Shown here in pieces: positions 27,205 to 36,501 of a stretch of DNA of 42,107 nucleotides. Location of the stretch: NCBI GenBank assembly GCA_028876335.1, contig JAGWSG010000232.1, positions 1 to 42,107 of the forward strand, given 5' to 3'. Within the stretch, counting starts at the first letter, position 1; each line of letters starts with the position of its first letter. This DNA is from Acidobacteriota bacterium (lineage in GTDB: Bacteria > Acidobacteriota > Terriglobia > Terriglobales > Acidobacteriaceae). The translations under genes were made by a program, and so were the position numbers. The notes beneath the pieces were generated by a model that was given only the letters and a program-made list of their open reading frames with translations, was not told the origin of the DNA and did no database searches.

Positions 27205-28481
27205 GTGAACGCTTCGACGTGATTGTGGTGGGAGCGGGCCCAGGCGGCATGGCGGCTGCTGTACTTGCCGCGGAGGCTGGCAAAAATGTGTGCCTGCTGG
27301 ACGAGAATCCCGCGCCAGGCGGACAAATCTGGCGAGGATACGAGCGGGAGTCGGAAGCACTCTCCCCCCACCGGATGGAATTTCTGCGATGGAGAAGACG
27401 GCTTTCTGCGACGGGCTGCGCGGTCTGGAATGAAGCGCGCGTACTGGCAGCGCCGCAGCGCAATATGCTTCGGGTTGAACGTCAGTCGCAATGTATCGAT
27501 CTCAGTTACGGCAAGCTGATCCTGGCAACAGGTGCGCGTGAGCGCTTTCTGCCATTTCCTGGGTGGACGTTGCCGGGAGTGGTGGGCGCTGGCGGCCTGC
27601 AGTCCTTTCTGAAATCAGGTTTGGATGTGCGCGGGCAACGCGTTGTGCTTGCCGGGAGCGGACCCCTGCTGCTTGCCGTTGCGGCTAGCCTCACTCGTGC
27701 CGGCGCGCACGTGTTGTTGATTGCCGAGCAGGCAAGCCGGCATACATTGGTTCATCTGGGCCTGCATCTGGCCAAGCTTTTGCCGGGCAAACTGATGGAA
27801 GGCGCGACCTGTCGATGGCAGACACGGAAGACGCCTTATCGGCAGGATGCATGGGTTGTGCGCGCAGAAGGGCGTGAGCGGCTGGAGCGCGTGACCGTGC
27901 GCGTTAGCGGAAAAGAGGAGCAAATGGAATGTGATTGGCTCGCGTGCGCTTACCATCTTGTCCCCAATCTAGAATTGCCCCTACTTCTCGGTTGCGCGGT
28001 GGAGAACGGCGCGGTGGTTGTGGACGAGCAGCAGCGAAGCTCAGTGGAGGATGTGCTTTGCATTGGTGAGCTGACCGGTGTTGGCGGTCTGGACAAGGCG
28101 CTTGTGGAAGGCCAGATTGCCGGAAACCACGCCGCGGGCCGTACCACGCAGGCATACGAGCTTGTTCCCGAACTGAGGAAACACAGGCAGTTTGTGCATC
28201 TGCTGGAGGAAGCCTTTGCGCTGCGTGCGGAATTGCGCAGTCTCGCGATGCCAGAGACGATTGTCTGCCGTTGTGAGGATGTGACGCGTGAAAAGCTGGA
28301 AGCGTGTGACTCATGGCGTGCTGCCAAACTGCACACGCGCTGCGGCATGGGGTCTTGCCAGGGGCGCATCTGCGGTGCCGCAACAGAATTCCTCTACGGA
28401 TGGGATGCGCATTCGGCTCGGCCGCCCGTGATGCCTGCAAGAGTCAGCTCACTGGCCGGAGAAGAAGAGCGCGGAAGCTGA
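27201..28481 (+). CDS. FAD/NAD(P)-binding subunit of D-hydroxyproline dehydrogenase (HcnB/OoxA-like)
   Basis: Flavoprotein of 426 residues. The N-terminal dinucleotide-binding motif VVGAGPGGMAAA, the second ATGARERFLPFPGWTLPGV block and VVLAGSGPLLLA are those of the hydrogen cyanide synthase/opine oxidase alpha subunit family. A C-terminal BFD-like 2Fe-2S domain is present: CRCEDV and CGMGSCQGRICG. In characterised hydroxyproline pathways such a subunit passes electrons from the DAO-type subunit (here encoded on the opposite strand at 29518-30633) to the respiratory chain. Assignment to hydroxyproline rather than opines rests on the adjacent 2-epimerase and deaminase genes. It converges on the deaminase gene. 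Confidence 0.85.
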   Translation: MSERFDVIVVGAGPGGMAAAVLAAEAGKNVCLLDENPAPGGQIWRGYERESEALSPHRMEFLRWRRRLSATGCAVWNEARVLAAPQRNMLRVERQSQCIDLSYGKLILATGARERFLPFPGWTLPGVVGAGGLQSFLKSGLDVRGQRVVLAGSGPLLLAVAASLTRAGAHVLLIAEQASRHTLVHLGLHLAKLLPGKLMEGATCRWQTRKTPYRQDAWVVRAEGRERLERVTVRVSGKEEQMECDWLACAYHLVPNLELPLLLGCAVENGAVVVDEQQRSSVEDVLCIGELTGVGGLDKALVEGQIAGNHAAGRTTQAYELVPELRKHRQFVHLLEEAFALRAELRSLAMPETIVCRCEDVTREKLEACDSWRAAKLHTRCGMGSCQGRICGAATEFLYGWDAHSARPPVMPARVSSLAGEEERGS

Positions 28482-28528
28482 ACCTTCCGCATGCACGCGT
28501 AAGTACGGACTGTTGCGTATGACTGCGT

Positions 28529-29449
28529 CTACGACGGGAATGCTGTGCTGGGGCGCGCAACGGCTGGTCGTGTTGCCAGCGCATGCTCCACGGCGGCGCG
28601 CGTTTCGGCCAGTTCTTCTCCCACAACCTGCAGCCGTGGTCCACGGACGCGCGCATTGCCCACACCTAGTTCTTCCTGCACCTGCTTGATGAGCTGAATG
28701 AATTTGGGCACCGTATCCATGCGCAGCAGAGGCAGGAACCAGCGATACAGCTCGAAAGCTTCACCGCTTTTCCCGTCACGCGCAAGATTAAACAAATCCA
28801 CGCTCTCGCGAGGCATGGCGTTCACCAGGCCAGCTACCCATCCACAGGCGCCGGCTGCAATACCTTCCACGATCGCATCGTCCACACCAACACAGATGGC
28901 AATACGGTCTCCGAGGATGGCGCGAATTGCAGACACGCGTCGCACATCCGCGGAGGACTCTTTCACCGCGCGCAGAGTTTCGAATTCCCTTGCAAGCTCT
29001 TCAATGTGATGCGGCAGAAAATCCGTACCGTAGGCAATTGGATTGTTGTAAAGCATGGCGGGAAGGCCGGTGGCTGCGAGAACCGCCGCCACATGGGCTT
29101 TCATCTCGCGCCAATCGCCCTTATACACGTATGGTGGCAGAATCATGAGGCCGCTGGCGCCGCGTTCCTGCGCGGACTTCGCAAGATTCACTGCGTCCGC
29201 TGTGGAGAGCGCGGAGATGGTGGCCACAACCGGCACTTTTCCCTGGACGGCATCCACAAGCGCTTCAATGATGTTCAGCTTTTCGTCGTGCTCCAGCGTT
29301 GCGCCCTCGCCCAGCGAACCTAACGCGACCAATCCACTGACGCCGTTTTCCACCTGCCAGCGCGCGTGGCGCATCACAAAGTCCACATCCACCTTCAGGT
29401 TCTTATCGAATGCCGTGGTCAGTGCCGGCAGTACGCCCGTCCAGTTCAT
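28529..29449 (-). CDS. DapA-family lyase, probable delta1-pyrroline-4-hydroxy-2-carboxylate deaminase
   Basis: Cytoplasmic class I aldolase-fold enzyme of 306 residues from the ATG at 29449, which has a GAGGG Shine-Dalgarno; the upstream ATG at 29479 has none. The Schiff-base lysine is K163 (AVKESSAD) and the tyrosine of the catalytic triad Y134 (LYNNP); LGSLGEGATL matches the substrate-binding loop of the dihydrodipicolinate synthase superfamily. Its place with a hydroxyproline epimerase and D-hydroxyproline dehydrogenase indicates the step converting pyrroline-4-hydroxy-2-carboxylate to alpha-ketoglutarate semialdehyde and ammonia. By sequence alone it could be another DapA-type enzyme. Confidence 0.8.
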   Translation of the reverse strand: MNWTGVLPALTTAFDKNLKVDVDFVMRHARWQVENGVSGLVALGSLGEGATLEHDEKLNIIEALVDAVQGKVPVVATISALSTADAVNLAKSAQERGASGLMILPPYVYKGDWREMKAHVAAVLAATGLPAMLYNNPIAYGTDFLPHHIEELAREFETLRAVKESSADVRRVSAIRAILGDRIAICVGVDDAIVEGIAAGACGWVAGLVNAMPRESVDLFNLARDGKSGEAFELYRWFLPLLRMDTVPKFIQLIKQVQEELGVGNARVRGPRLQVVGEELAETRAAVEHALATRPAVARPSTAFPS

Positions 29450-29517
29450 TGTTCCCTCGCTCTCGTTCTTCAACTCCATTGTAAAAACCCCGGGGTCAAA
29501 ATTACGGCGAACTTGTG

Positions 29518-30633
29518 TCAGGCCGCCATTGCGCGCGACGGATGATATGGGTCAAGTGGAATCTGCGTCGGCTGGCCCGTCACGAGATCGGCAATCATCT
29601 CAGCCGTCGCCAGTGAAGTGGTAATTCCCAGTCCTTCATGACCGGTGGCAAGCAACAGCGTCGGGTCCTGTGTATCCTGACCAATCAGCGGCAGCTTGTC
29701 AGGTGTTGCCGCACGGAATCCGGTCCACACCCGAAGCGCATTAAGCTGCGCAACTCCGGGCAGGTATATCGCCGCGCGTGCCAGCATGGCCGTCAGAATG
29801 CTGTGATCTACTTCCGCGTACTCCGCATCGAATTGCCGCGAAGAGCCGATGAGCAGTTGGCCTGTTTTGCGCGGCTGCACGTTGAAAGCGACTGAATCGC
29901 TTCCCATACTATGCGCGCTTTTCAAATAGCCGAGTTCAACGAGTTGATGACGGACGTAGCCGGGATAGCGGTCTGTGATGACGAGATGTCCCTTGCGCTT
30001 GCGGACAGCGATGTGCGGAGCAAGATGTGTGGACTCCGCACCGAGTGCAAGGACCAGCCTTGTTGCAAGGACGGTCTCGCCCGAGTTGAGTTCCATGCGG
30101 CCTGCACCTATCGCCTTCACCTCACGGCCTGCGAATCGTTTTGCACCGAGTGCCTCTGCGCGCTGCCCAAGCGCAAGCGCGGCAACGGGGGGATAAATCA
30201 CGCCGTCTTCAGGGATGAGCAACGCTCCAGCCAGTCCGGGGGCCAGGTGCTTCTCTGCCTCGTACAATTCGTGCACAGTCAGCATGTGTGCGGGCACGCC
30301 GCGCGCGGTATACCAGGCCTGCTTGCGTTCGGCCGCTTCCAGTTCGTCTTTGTCGGCTGCAATCCAAAGCGTGCCAGTTTGCTCGTATTCGGCCGCTGCC
30401 GGCAGATCCATCGCACTCCACAGCTGCTGCGAGTAGCGTGTGAGCGCGAACTGCGCCTCGGAATCATCCATGACCACAATATGGCCCATGCCTGCGGCGG
30501 TTGCGCCGCTGCCCCAGGTATCGCGCTCAACGATGGCAACCCGCAGGCCGCGTTGGGCGCATGCAAGCGCACACGTGCAACCAACAATGCCTCCGCCCGC
30601 GATGGCGACGTCGAACTCGGAGGCGGTTGTCAT
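29518..30633 (-). CDS. DAO-type FAD-dependent D-hydroxyproline dehydrogenase subunit (HcnC-like)
   Basis: FAD-dependent amine/amino-acid oxidoreductase of 371 residues. It opens with the dinucleotide motif [21 protein letters not shown] and ends with the conserved [20 protein letters not shown] block that closes the FAD site in DAO proteins. It is the catalytic subunit expected to oxidise cis-4-hydroxy-D-proline to the pyrroline. I place the start at ATG 30633 because it immediately precedes the FAD motif and overlaps the epimerase stop by 4 nt (ATGA); the ATG at 30876 would intrude deeply into that gene. Its partner subunits are encoded separately on the plus strand. Confidence 0.85.
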   Translation of the reverse strand: MTTASEFDVAIAGGGIVGCTCALACAQRGLRVAIVERDTWGSGATAAGMGHIVVMDDSEAQFALTRYSQQLWSAMDLPAAAEYEQTGTLWIAADKDELEAAERKQAWYTARGVPAHMLTVHELYEAEKHLAPGLAGALLIPEDGVIYPPVAALALGQRAEALGAKRFAGREVKAIGAGRMELNSGETVLATRLVLALGAESTHLAPHIAVRKRKGHLVITDRYPGYVRHQLVELGYLKSAHSMGSDSVAFNVQPRKTGQLLIGSSRQFDAEYAEVDHSILTAMLARAAIYLPGVAQLNALRVWTGFRAATPDKLPLIGQDTQDPTLLLATGHEGLGITTSLATAEMIADLVTGQPTQIPLDPYHPSRAMAA

Positions 30634-31604
30634 GCCTGTGAGTGCTCCGCCGCGGGAATGCCTTCGCGGAACGGATCGTTCGAGTCGAAGATGAGTGAGG
30701 ACTCCGCTGTGACATATGCAGATCCGGAAATGAAGGGACGAATGCGGTCTCCGCTTGCTTCGTAATGTCCGGTGAAGACCGATCCCAGAATGCCTTCCTG
30801 CCGCCATGGTTCGTCGGGATTCAGTTTGCCGTCCGCGGCAAGGCATGCCATCTTTGCACTGGTGCCAGTGCCGCACGGTGAGCGGTCGTACTCCTTACCG
30901 GGGCAGAGCACAAAGTTGCGGCTGTCGTTAGCAGAATTGTGCGGGGCGGCGAAGAGTTCAATGTGATCAATTTCCGCGCCGTTGGATCCTGTAATTCCAG
31001 CGGCGGGCAGCGCCTTACGAATGGCCCACGTGAAGGCCATCAACTCTTCTTCATGCGCGAGCGTTAGTTGGAATGGATGGTCCTGGACAAGGAAAAACCA
31101 GTTGCCGCCCCAGGCCACATCGCCGCGCACGGTTCCGTAGCCCGGTACTTCCAAGGCTGCGGCTTTATGCAGGCGGTAAGCCTCCACATTGGCCACGGTG
31201 ACAGAGTGGTTGCTCTCCAATTGTACCGTTACGTCACCGACAGGCGTTTCGATTCTATGTTCACCGGGATTGATGCGCTTCATGTAGGCGAGCGTCGCGG
31301 CAAGTCCGATCATGCCGTGGCCACACATGCCCAGATAGCCTGCGTTATTGAAGAAGATGACGCCTGCTGCCGCAGTGGCGCTGGCCGGCTTAAGCAACAG
31401 TGCGCCGACCAGAACTTCTGATCCGCGCGGCTCGCACAGTACGGCACGACGAAAGGAATCGTGTGCTGCGCGGAAGCGCTGCAGCCGCTCTGCCATGGAG
31501 CCGGAACCGAGATCGGGAGCGCCTGAGACAATGACCCGCGTTGGCTCTCCGGCAGTGTGTGAGTCGATAACCTGAATGCAAGATGATTGTGTCGATATAT
31601 CCAT
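30630..31604 (-). CDS. 4-hydroxyproline 2-epimerase (proline racemase family)
   Basis: Cytoplasmic cofactor-independent epimerase of 324 residues turning trans-4-hydroxy-L-proline into cis-4-hydroxy-D-proline, first step of the catabolic route encoded around it. Both catalytic cysteines are present: C94 in MCGHG and C244 in [12 protein letters not shown] threonine at the first site would have meant a trans-3-hydroxyproline dehydratase, so that alternative is excluded. The [10 protein letters not shown] opening is typical. Proline racemase itself is less likely given the neighbouring deaminase and dehydrogenase. It heads a minus-strand run with the DAO subunit (4-nt overlap) and the deaminase; 169 nt separate it from the acyl-CoA cluster. 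Confidence 0.9.
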   Translation of the reverse strand: MDISTQSSCIQVIDSHTAGEPTRVIVSGAPDLGSGSMAERLQRFRAAHDSFRRAVLCEPRGSEVLVGALLLKPASATAAAGVIFFNNAGYLGMCGHGMIGLAATLAYMKRINPGEHRIETPVGDVTVQLESNHSVTVANVEAYRLHKAAALEVPGYGTVRGDVAWGGNWFFLVQDHPFQLTLAHEEELMAFTWAIRKALPAAGITGSNGAEIDHIELFAAPHNSANDSRNFVLCPGKEYDRSPCGTGTSAKMACLAADGKLNPDEPWRQEGILGSVFTGHYEASGDRIRPFISGSAYVTAESSLIFDSNDPFREGIPAAEHSQA

Positions 31605-31773
31605 GGAATTGTGGCCCGGCCAGTTTTACTCGATGAAGGCAGGAAAATGCGAAGCAGTCCTTTCGTGCGACGTGTCTCTCAGGTAACGCAGGACCTGGCT
31701 CGTGAACTTTCTGCATTGTAAAGTAGGCCGCCTTGAAGTATGCGAACGTCGCCCATGTGCCGGCCTGAGTTTC

Positions 31774-32550
31774 TCAGCGCTGCCATTGTGGCTTGCGTTT
31801 GTCCAGAAAGGCGCGCAGGCCCTCCTTGAAGTCCGGATGTTTGCGCGCTTCCACATTGGCGGAAAGTGCAAGCGCGATCCGCTGGTGGAGTTCTGGCATC
31901 GTTTCATCAAGGAAGAGCTGCTTGGTCTGCCGCATGGCTGCGGGGCTGTTCTTCAGCAATTCCTGTGCAAGCGCGTGCGCATGCGGCATCAATTCGTTGG
32001 CGGCAACCAGTTCATCCACCAGACCAAGGTGTGAGGCTTCCTGGGCATCGAATAATCGGCCTGATAGAAGCAGCCTCTTTGCCTCCTTTGTGCCAATCTG
32101 CATGCTGAGATAAGCAGAGACCAAGGCGGGTACAAAGCCGATGCGCACTTCGGTATATCCAAACTTTGCTTCGGGAACAGCAATGGTGAAGTCGCACAGC
32201 GTAGCCAGGCCTGTTCCTCCGGCAATCGCAGCACCATTGACTGCGGCAATTGAGGGTATGGGAAGTGTATAAAGCGTGCGGAACAAGTCAGCGATCTGCT
32301 CGGCGTCTTCGATCTGTTCTTCAGGAGAGGAATTGGCGAGCGATTCGAGGGCTGACAGATCGAGTCCTGCGCAAAAGGCGGCTCCGGAGCCAGTCAATAT
32401 GAGGATGTCCGCGTGATCGCGTGCCGTGTTGAATGCGTCAATCAATTCACTGCGCATCACAGCAGTCAGGGCATTACGCCGCTCGGGCCTGTGCAGCGTG
32501 ATGGTGAATATGCCTTCGGATTCCTGTGTTAGTAGTGATGTGTAGGTCAT
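31774..32550 (-). CDS. Enoyl-CoA hydratase/isomerase family protein, probable methylglutaconyl-CoA hydratase
   Basis: Crotonase-fold enzyme of 258 residues from ATG 32550, chosen because the family begins just before TYTSLLTQ; earlier ATGs at 32577 and 32589 overlap the HMG-CoA lyase stop. CoA-binding and oxyanion-hole motifs are visible: GAAFCAGLDLSAL and NGAAIAGGTGLATLCD, with the catalytic glutamate in GYTEVRIGFVPA. In leucine breakdown the homologous LiuC hydrates 3-methylglutaconyl-CoA to HMG-CoA, and the next-upstream gene encodes an HMG-CoA lyase, which supports that role. A general enoyl-CoA hydratase is the alternative. Confidence 0.78.
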   Translation of the reverse strand: MTYTSLLTQESEGIFTITLHRPERRNALTAVMRSELIDAFNTARDHADILILTGSGAAFCAGLDLSALESLANSSPEEQIEDAEQIADLFRTLYTLPIPSIAAVNGAAIAGGTGLATLCDFTIAVPEAKFGYTEVRIGFVPALVSAYLSMQIGTKEAKRLLLSGRLFDAQEASHLGLVDELVAANELMPHAHALAQELLKNSPAAMRQTKQLFLDETMPELHQRIALALSANVEARKHPDFKEGLRAFLDKRKPQWQR

Positions 32551-32563
32551 TCGGCTTCCAGTC

Positions 32564-33445
32564 TCAAGTTTGCGCATGCACGCGGCCATATTCCGAGTTC
32601 AGGTTGCGCGTTTGATCAAGCAGTTTGTCGATGTTCGCAAGAGGAGGCAGCACAGCGCCTAGCTGCGTGAGTTCAGCCCGCGCGGTTTCAGTCGCCACAT
32701 TGCCCACAAGCGCATCCTGCGCAAACGGGCATCCGCCGAATCCGCCGAGTGCAGTATCAAAACGTCTGCATCCGGCAAGATATGCGGCACGCAGTTTTGC
32801 AGCGGCACTGTCAGGGCGCGCGTGCAGATGCAGACCGAGAGCGATGTCGCCGGCCATTGCGGTTCTTACCTTTGCAAAGACTTCCGCAATTTGCTCAGGC
32901 GCTGCGAGTCCAACTGTATCCGCCAATGAGATTGTGTGGACTCCAGCTTGCGCGATTGCCTCGCATCCTGCAATGACTTCGTCCGCGCTCCACGCATCGC
33001 CATACGGATTACCGAACGCCATGGAAAGGTAGCCGACAGTGTTGAGCCCGTTGGAATGCGCTGCTTCGGCGATGCTCGAAAGTTCTTTGAGCGCGTCGGC
33101 CTGCGACTGATGCTGATTGCGCTCCAGAAAGGTTGGAGAAATCGAATAGGGAAATCCAAGCGTGGTGACTTTGCTAGTCTGTATCGCACGCTCCGCACCT
33201 TTGGAGTTCACGATGATGCCGATGATTTCGACATTGGAAAGTGGATTGAGAAGCGCAAGGACTTCTTCCGAATCGGCCATCTGCGGCACCGCGCGCGGAG
33301 AGACAAAGCTGGCCGCATCGATGTGCGCAAAGCCCGCATTGATGAGCGCGCGCAGATATGCCGCCTTTGCTTCCGCCGGAATGTGGCCGGGCAATGCCTG
33401 CCATGCGTCGCGCGGGCATTCCACGAGTTGGACAGAGTTGTTCAT
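32564..33445 (-). CDS. Hydroxymethylglutaryl-CoA lyase-like protein
   Basis: TIM-barrel enzyme of 293 residues of the HMGL/homocitrate synthase family, expected to split HMG-CoA into acetyl-CoA and acetoacetate. The catalytic-loop signature GGFGGCPFA, SFVSPRAVPQMAD and the downstream asparagine of VGNVATE agree with HMG-CoA lyase. Some positions differ: VECPRDAWQ replaces the usual VEVGPRDGLQ (the Arg-Asp pair is kept) and HLHAR replaces HCHDT (both metal-binding histidines kept). It starts 4 nt after the carboxyltransferase stop, so the genes are coupled. The acetoacetate product would feed the divergent CoA-transferase. Confidence 0.82.
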   Translation of the reverse strand: MNNSVQLVECPRDAWQALPGHIPAEAKAAYLRALINAGFAHIDAASFVSPRAVPQMADSEEVLALLNPLSNVEIIGIIVNSKGAERAIQTSKVTTLGFPYSISPTFLERNQHQSQADALKELSSIAEAAHSNGLNTVGYLSMAFGNPYGDAWSADEVIAGCEAIAQAGVHTISLADTVGLAAPEQIAEVFAKVRTAMAGDIALGLHLHARPDSAAAKLRAAYLAGCRRFDTALGGFGGCPFAQDALVGNVATETARAELTQLGAVLPPLANIDKLLDQTRNLNSEYGRVHAQT

Positions 33446-33449
33446 CGCA

Positions 33450-35144
33450 TCAGGTCTGCATCGCGCCAGGATTGAATGGCGCCACGTCGGGATTCATGCT
33501 TGCCGCTTCGAGCGCTGTAATCAGGGCCTCTCGCGTGTCTGCGGGATCGAGGATGGCATCGAGCCACAGGCGCGCCGCGCCGTAGCGTGGGTCGGCCTGC
33601 GCGTCATAGGTGCTCTTGATCTCGTCGAAAATCTGTTTGCGCTCCTCTTCGGTGATGGCGTGGCCGTTGCGCTCGAGCTGCCGCACACGTACTTCGACCA
33701 GTGTGTTTGCGGCAGAGGCACCGCTCATGACGGCGTAGCGGGCCGTGGGCCAGGCGAAAATGAATCGCGGATCGTATGCCTTGCCGCACATCGCGTAGTG
33801 TCCTGCACCAAAACTGCCGCCCAGGATTACGGAAATCTTGGGCACCACGGAATTGGAAACAGCGGAAACCATTTTTGCACCGGCGCGAATGATGCCGCTC
33901 TGCTCAGCATCGCGGCCCACCATGAAGCCATTCACGTCGTGCAGAAACACGAGCGGAATGAGACTCTGGTTGCAGTCGATGATAAAGCGCGCTGCCTTTT
34001 CGGAGCTTTCTGCATAAATCACGCCGCCAAACTCGGTGCGCCGCGCGCCATGCGCATCGGTCAGAGTCTGGTGCTCCTTCTGGTTGGCGACAATGCCCAC
34101 CGCATACCCGCCAATGCGTGCGTAGCCGCAAACCAGCGTACGTCCATATCCTGCGCGATACTCAGCAAACTCGCTGCGATCGACGAGCCGCGCGATGATT
34201 TCGCGTACGTCGTACGTATTGGTCGCGGCGCGCTCAGGATCAGAGTCGAGAAATCCATACAATTCCTCAGCCGCATACAGTGGGGCATCTTTCTGCGCGT
34301 CATAGGGAACTGCATCGAACACTGCTCGTTTGGGATGCCCAAGCTTGTCAACAAGCAATCGGATGCGCTCGATGCACGATTCGTCACTGGGCTCCTTGAA
34401 GTCAACAGTTCCGGAAATTTCAGCGTGCATGGCGGCGCCGCCGAGCTCTTCTGCGTCCACCTTCTGGCCAATGGCTGCCTGCACAAGAGCGGGCCCGGCC
34501 AGAAAGAGACCACTACCTTCGGTCATCAGCACCGTGTCCGTCATTACAGGCAGATATGCGCCCCCTGCAACGCACATGCCCATAATGGCCGTGATCTGCG
34601 GAATGTTGTGCGCAGACATGACGGCGTTGTTGCGGAACACGCGGCCAAAGTCATCCTGATCGGGAAAGACGTCTTCCTGCAGGGGCAGGAAAATGCCGGA
34701 TGAATCGACGAGATAGATAGTCGGAATTCGGTTCTCAAGCGCGATGGTTTGTGCGCGAATCACTTTCTTCGCTGTCATGGGGAAAAACGCGCCGGCCTTC
34801 ACCGTTGCGTCGTTCGCGATGACCATCACGAGCCGTCCGCACACGCGGCCCAGGCCTGTCACAACGCTAGCCGCCGGTGCTCCGCCCCACTCCTCATACA
34901 TTCCAAATGCGGCATACACGCCCAGTTCGATGAACGGTGCATCCGGATCCAGCAACAAAGCGAGCCGCTCGCGCACCGTGAGCCGGTTCTTTTTGTGCTG
35001 CGCGTCGATGGCCTTCGCGCCGCCACCTTGGCGAATCACTTCCTGCTCGTCGCTCATCGTTGCGAGGAGACTTACCAGTGACTTTTTGTTTCGCTGGAAT
35101 CGAGGCGAGTTGATGTCCAGCTTTGAGGGCAGGGAATTGCTCAT
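33450..35144 (-). CDS. Acyl-CoA carboxylase carboxyltransferase (beta) subunit, methylcrotonyl-CoA carboxylase-like
   Basis: Biotin-dependent carboxyltransferase of 564 residues with two crotonase-like halves (about 20-280 and 285-550). GGGAKAIDAQHKKNRLTVRERL at the start, GMCVAGGAYLPVM in the first half and GGSFGAGHYAMCGKAYDPRF in the second are typical of the MCC beta/PCC beta family. ARYAVMSGASAANTL stands where many MCC beta proteins have ARxSVMGGEQAA. Context with a hydratase and HMG-CoA lyase favours 3-methylcrotonyl-CoA. The start is taken at ATG 35144, preceded by GGAG at 5 nt; a GTG at 35165 overlapping the upstream stop by 4 nt is possible. No biotin carboxylase/BCCP alpha subunit is nearby. 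Confidence 0.85.
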   Translation of the reverse strand: MSNSLPSKLDINSPRFQRNKKSLVSLLATMSDEQEVIRQGGGAKAIDAQHKKNRLTVRERLALLLDPDAPFIELGVYAAFGMYEEWGGAPAASVVTGLGRVCGRLVMVIANDATVKAGAFFPMTAKKVIRAQTIALENRIPTIYLVDSSGIFLPLQEDVFPDQDDFGRVFRNNAVMSAHNIPQITAIMGMCVAGGAYLPVMTDTVLMTEGSGLFLAGPALVQAAIGQKVDAEELGGAAMHAEISGTVDFKEPSDESCIERIRLLVDKLGHPKRAVFDAVPYDAQKDAPLYAAEELYGFLDSDPERAATNTYDVREIIARLVDRSEFAEYRAGYGRTLVCGYARIGGYAVGIVANQKEHQTLTDAHGARRTEFGGVIYAESSEKAARFIIDCNQSLIPLVFLHDVNGFMVGRDAEQSGIIRAGAKMVSAVSNSVVPKISVILGGSFGAGHYAMCGKAYDPRFIFAWPTARYAVMSGASAANTLVEVRVRQLERNGHAITEEERKQIFDEIKSTYDAQADPRYGAARLWLDAILDPADTREALITALEAASMNPDVAPFNPGAMQT

Positions 35145-35161
35145 CGATTCTCCGTCATCCT

Positions 35162-36316
35162 TCACTTCAGAATCTCGCGCGCTATCACCATGCGCTGGAT
35201 TTCACTGGTGCCCTCGCCAATCGTGCACAATTTTACATCGCGGTAGAATTTCTCCGCCGGATAGTCCTTGATGAAGCCGTAGCCGCCGTGAATCTGCACG
35301 CACTCATCGCAGATCCGCACCGCAGCTTCACTGGCAAAGAGCTTCGCCATGGATGACTCAAGCGAAACTCGCAAACCTGCGCTTTTCATCCGTGCGGCTT
35401 TCAGCGTGAGCTGGCGTGCCGCTGCAAGCTGCGTGGCCATGTCCGCCAGTTTGAATTGAATTGCCTGGAATTCGCTGATGGACTTGCCAAACTGGTGCCG
35501 CTCCTTGGCATACTTCACCGCAGCTTCAAAAGCGCCACGGGCAATACCCAGCGCCAGCGCGGCAATTGAGATGCGTCCGCCGTCGAGCACACGCATCGCG
35601 TCAATAAAGCCCTCGCCTTCCAGGCCGAGGCGGTTCTCGTCCGGAACAAAACAGTCCTCAAGGATAAGTTCGGAGGTATCGGAAGCGCGCAGGCCCAGCT
35701 TGTCTTCCTTCTTGCCGGGTCGAAATCCCTTGGTCCCTTTCTCGATCAGGAATGCCGTCATACCGTGGCTCTTCTTCGCGCGGTCAGTCACGGCGATGAC
35801 CACTGAACAGTCCGAGTGACCCGCATTGGTGATGAAAGTCTTGCTTCCGTTCAGAATCCAGCCGCCGTCTTTTTGAACCGCTGTTGTACGTGCACCCATC
35901 GCATCCGAACCCGAACCCGGCTCCGTCAGTGCCCAACTGCCGAGCCATTCACCGCTTGCCAGTCGCGGAATCCAGCGCTTGCGCTGCGCATCATTTGCTG
36001 CTAGATAAATGTGATTAGTGCAGAGCGAATTGTGCGCAGCGACAATGATGCCGATGGATCCGTCGACGCAGGACAACTCTTCAATCGCGAGGACGTAGTC
36101 CACATAGTCCATGCCGCTACCGCCCAGTTCAGGTGGAAAGATAATGCCCAGCAAACCCATCTGGCCCAGCTGCCTGACGACCTCGCCCGGAAATGTGCTC
36201 TTTTCGTCCCACTCGCGTACATGCGGCGCAATCTCGCGCTGCGCAAAGCGGCGGATTTCCCGCCGCAATTCTTCCTGTTCTTCGTCCAGTTCGAATTGTG
36301 GATCCTCGGTCATCAT
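35162..36316 (-). CDS. Acyl-CoA dehydrogenase (short-chain/SCAD-type active site)
   Basis: FAD-dependent dehydrogenase of 384 residues forming a 2-enoyl-CoA and passing electrons to [14 protein letters not shown] and the C-terminal [14 protein letters not shown] block are family signatures. The catalytic base is E368 in GEGTSEIQR, the position used by short- and medium-chain enzymes; the alternative glutamate used by isovaleryl-CoA dehydrogenase (in an LER motif of an internal helix) is replaced here by GGR. Thus, despite its place at the head of a leucine-type cluster, the active site is of SCAD or branched SCAD type. It is the first gene of the minus-strand cluster and divergent from the CoA-transferase genes. 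Confidence 0.88.
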   Translation of the reverse strand: MMTEDPQFELDEEQEELRREIRRFAQREIAPHVREWDEKSTFPGEVVRQLGQMGLLGIIFPPELGGSGMDYVDYVLAIEELSCVDGSIGIIVAAHNSLCTNHIYLAANDAQRKRWIPRLASGEWLGSWALTEPGSGSDAMGARTTAVQKDGGWILNGSKTFITNAGHSDCSVVIAVTDRAKKSHGMTAFLIEKGTKGFRPGKKEDKLGLRASDTSELILEDCFVPDENRLGLEGEGFIDAMRVLDGGRISIAALALGIARGAFEAAVKYAKERHQFGKSISEFQAIQFKLADMATQLAAARQLTLKAARMKSAGLRVSLESSMAKLFASEAAVRICDECVQIHGGYGFIKDYPAEKFYRDVKLCTIGEGTSEIQRMVIAREILK

Positions 36317-36501
36317 CCTGCACCGCTCCTTTACGGACAGCGATCGAACAGCCTGGTTAGTGCGCCCTTTTCAGTGCGGGCGCGACGAATGAGTATTGCA
36401 CCAGTCAGTAACTCAGGACAACTTGAACGATTTAGCAAGCATCGATTTTCCTTACGGCAGGAATTCGTGATATCGTCCATTCGCATTGTGGTTAGGATTC
36501 G

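Noticed and set aside
33162-34703. A 513-codon open frame antisense to the carboxyltransferase gene
   Set aside because: Low-complexity shadow frame opposite a clearly homologous gene; composition follows the codon-position GC bias and no family motif is visible.
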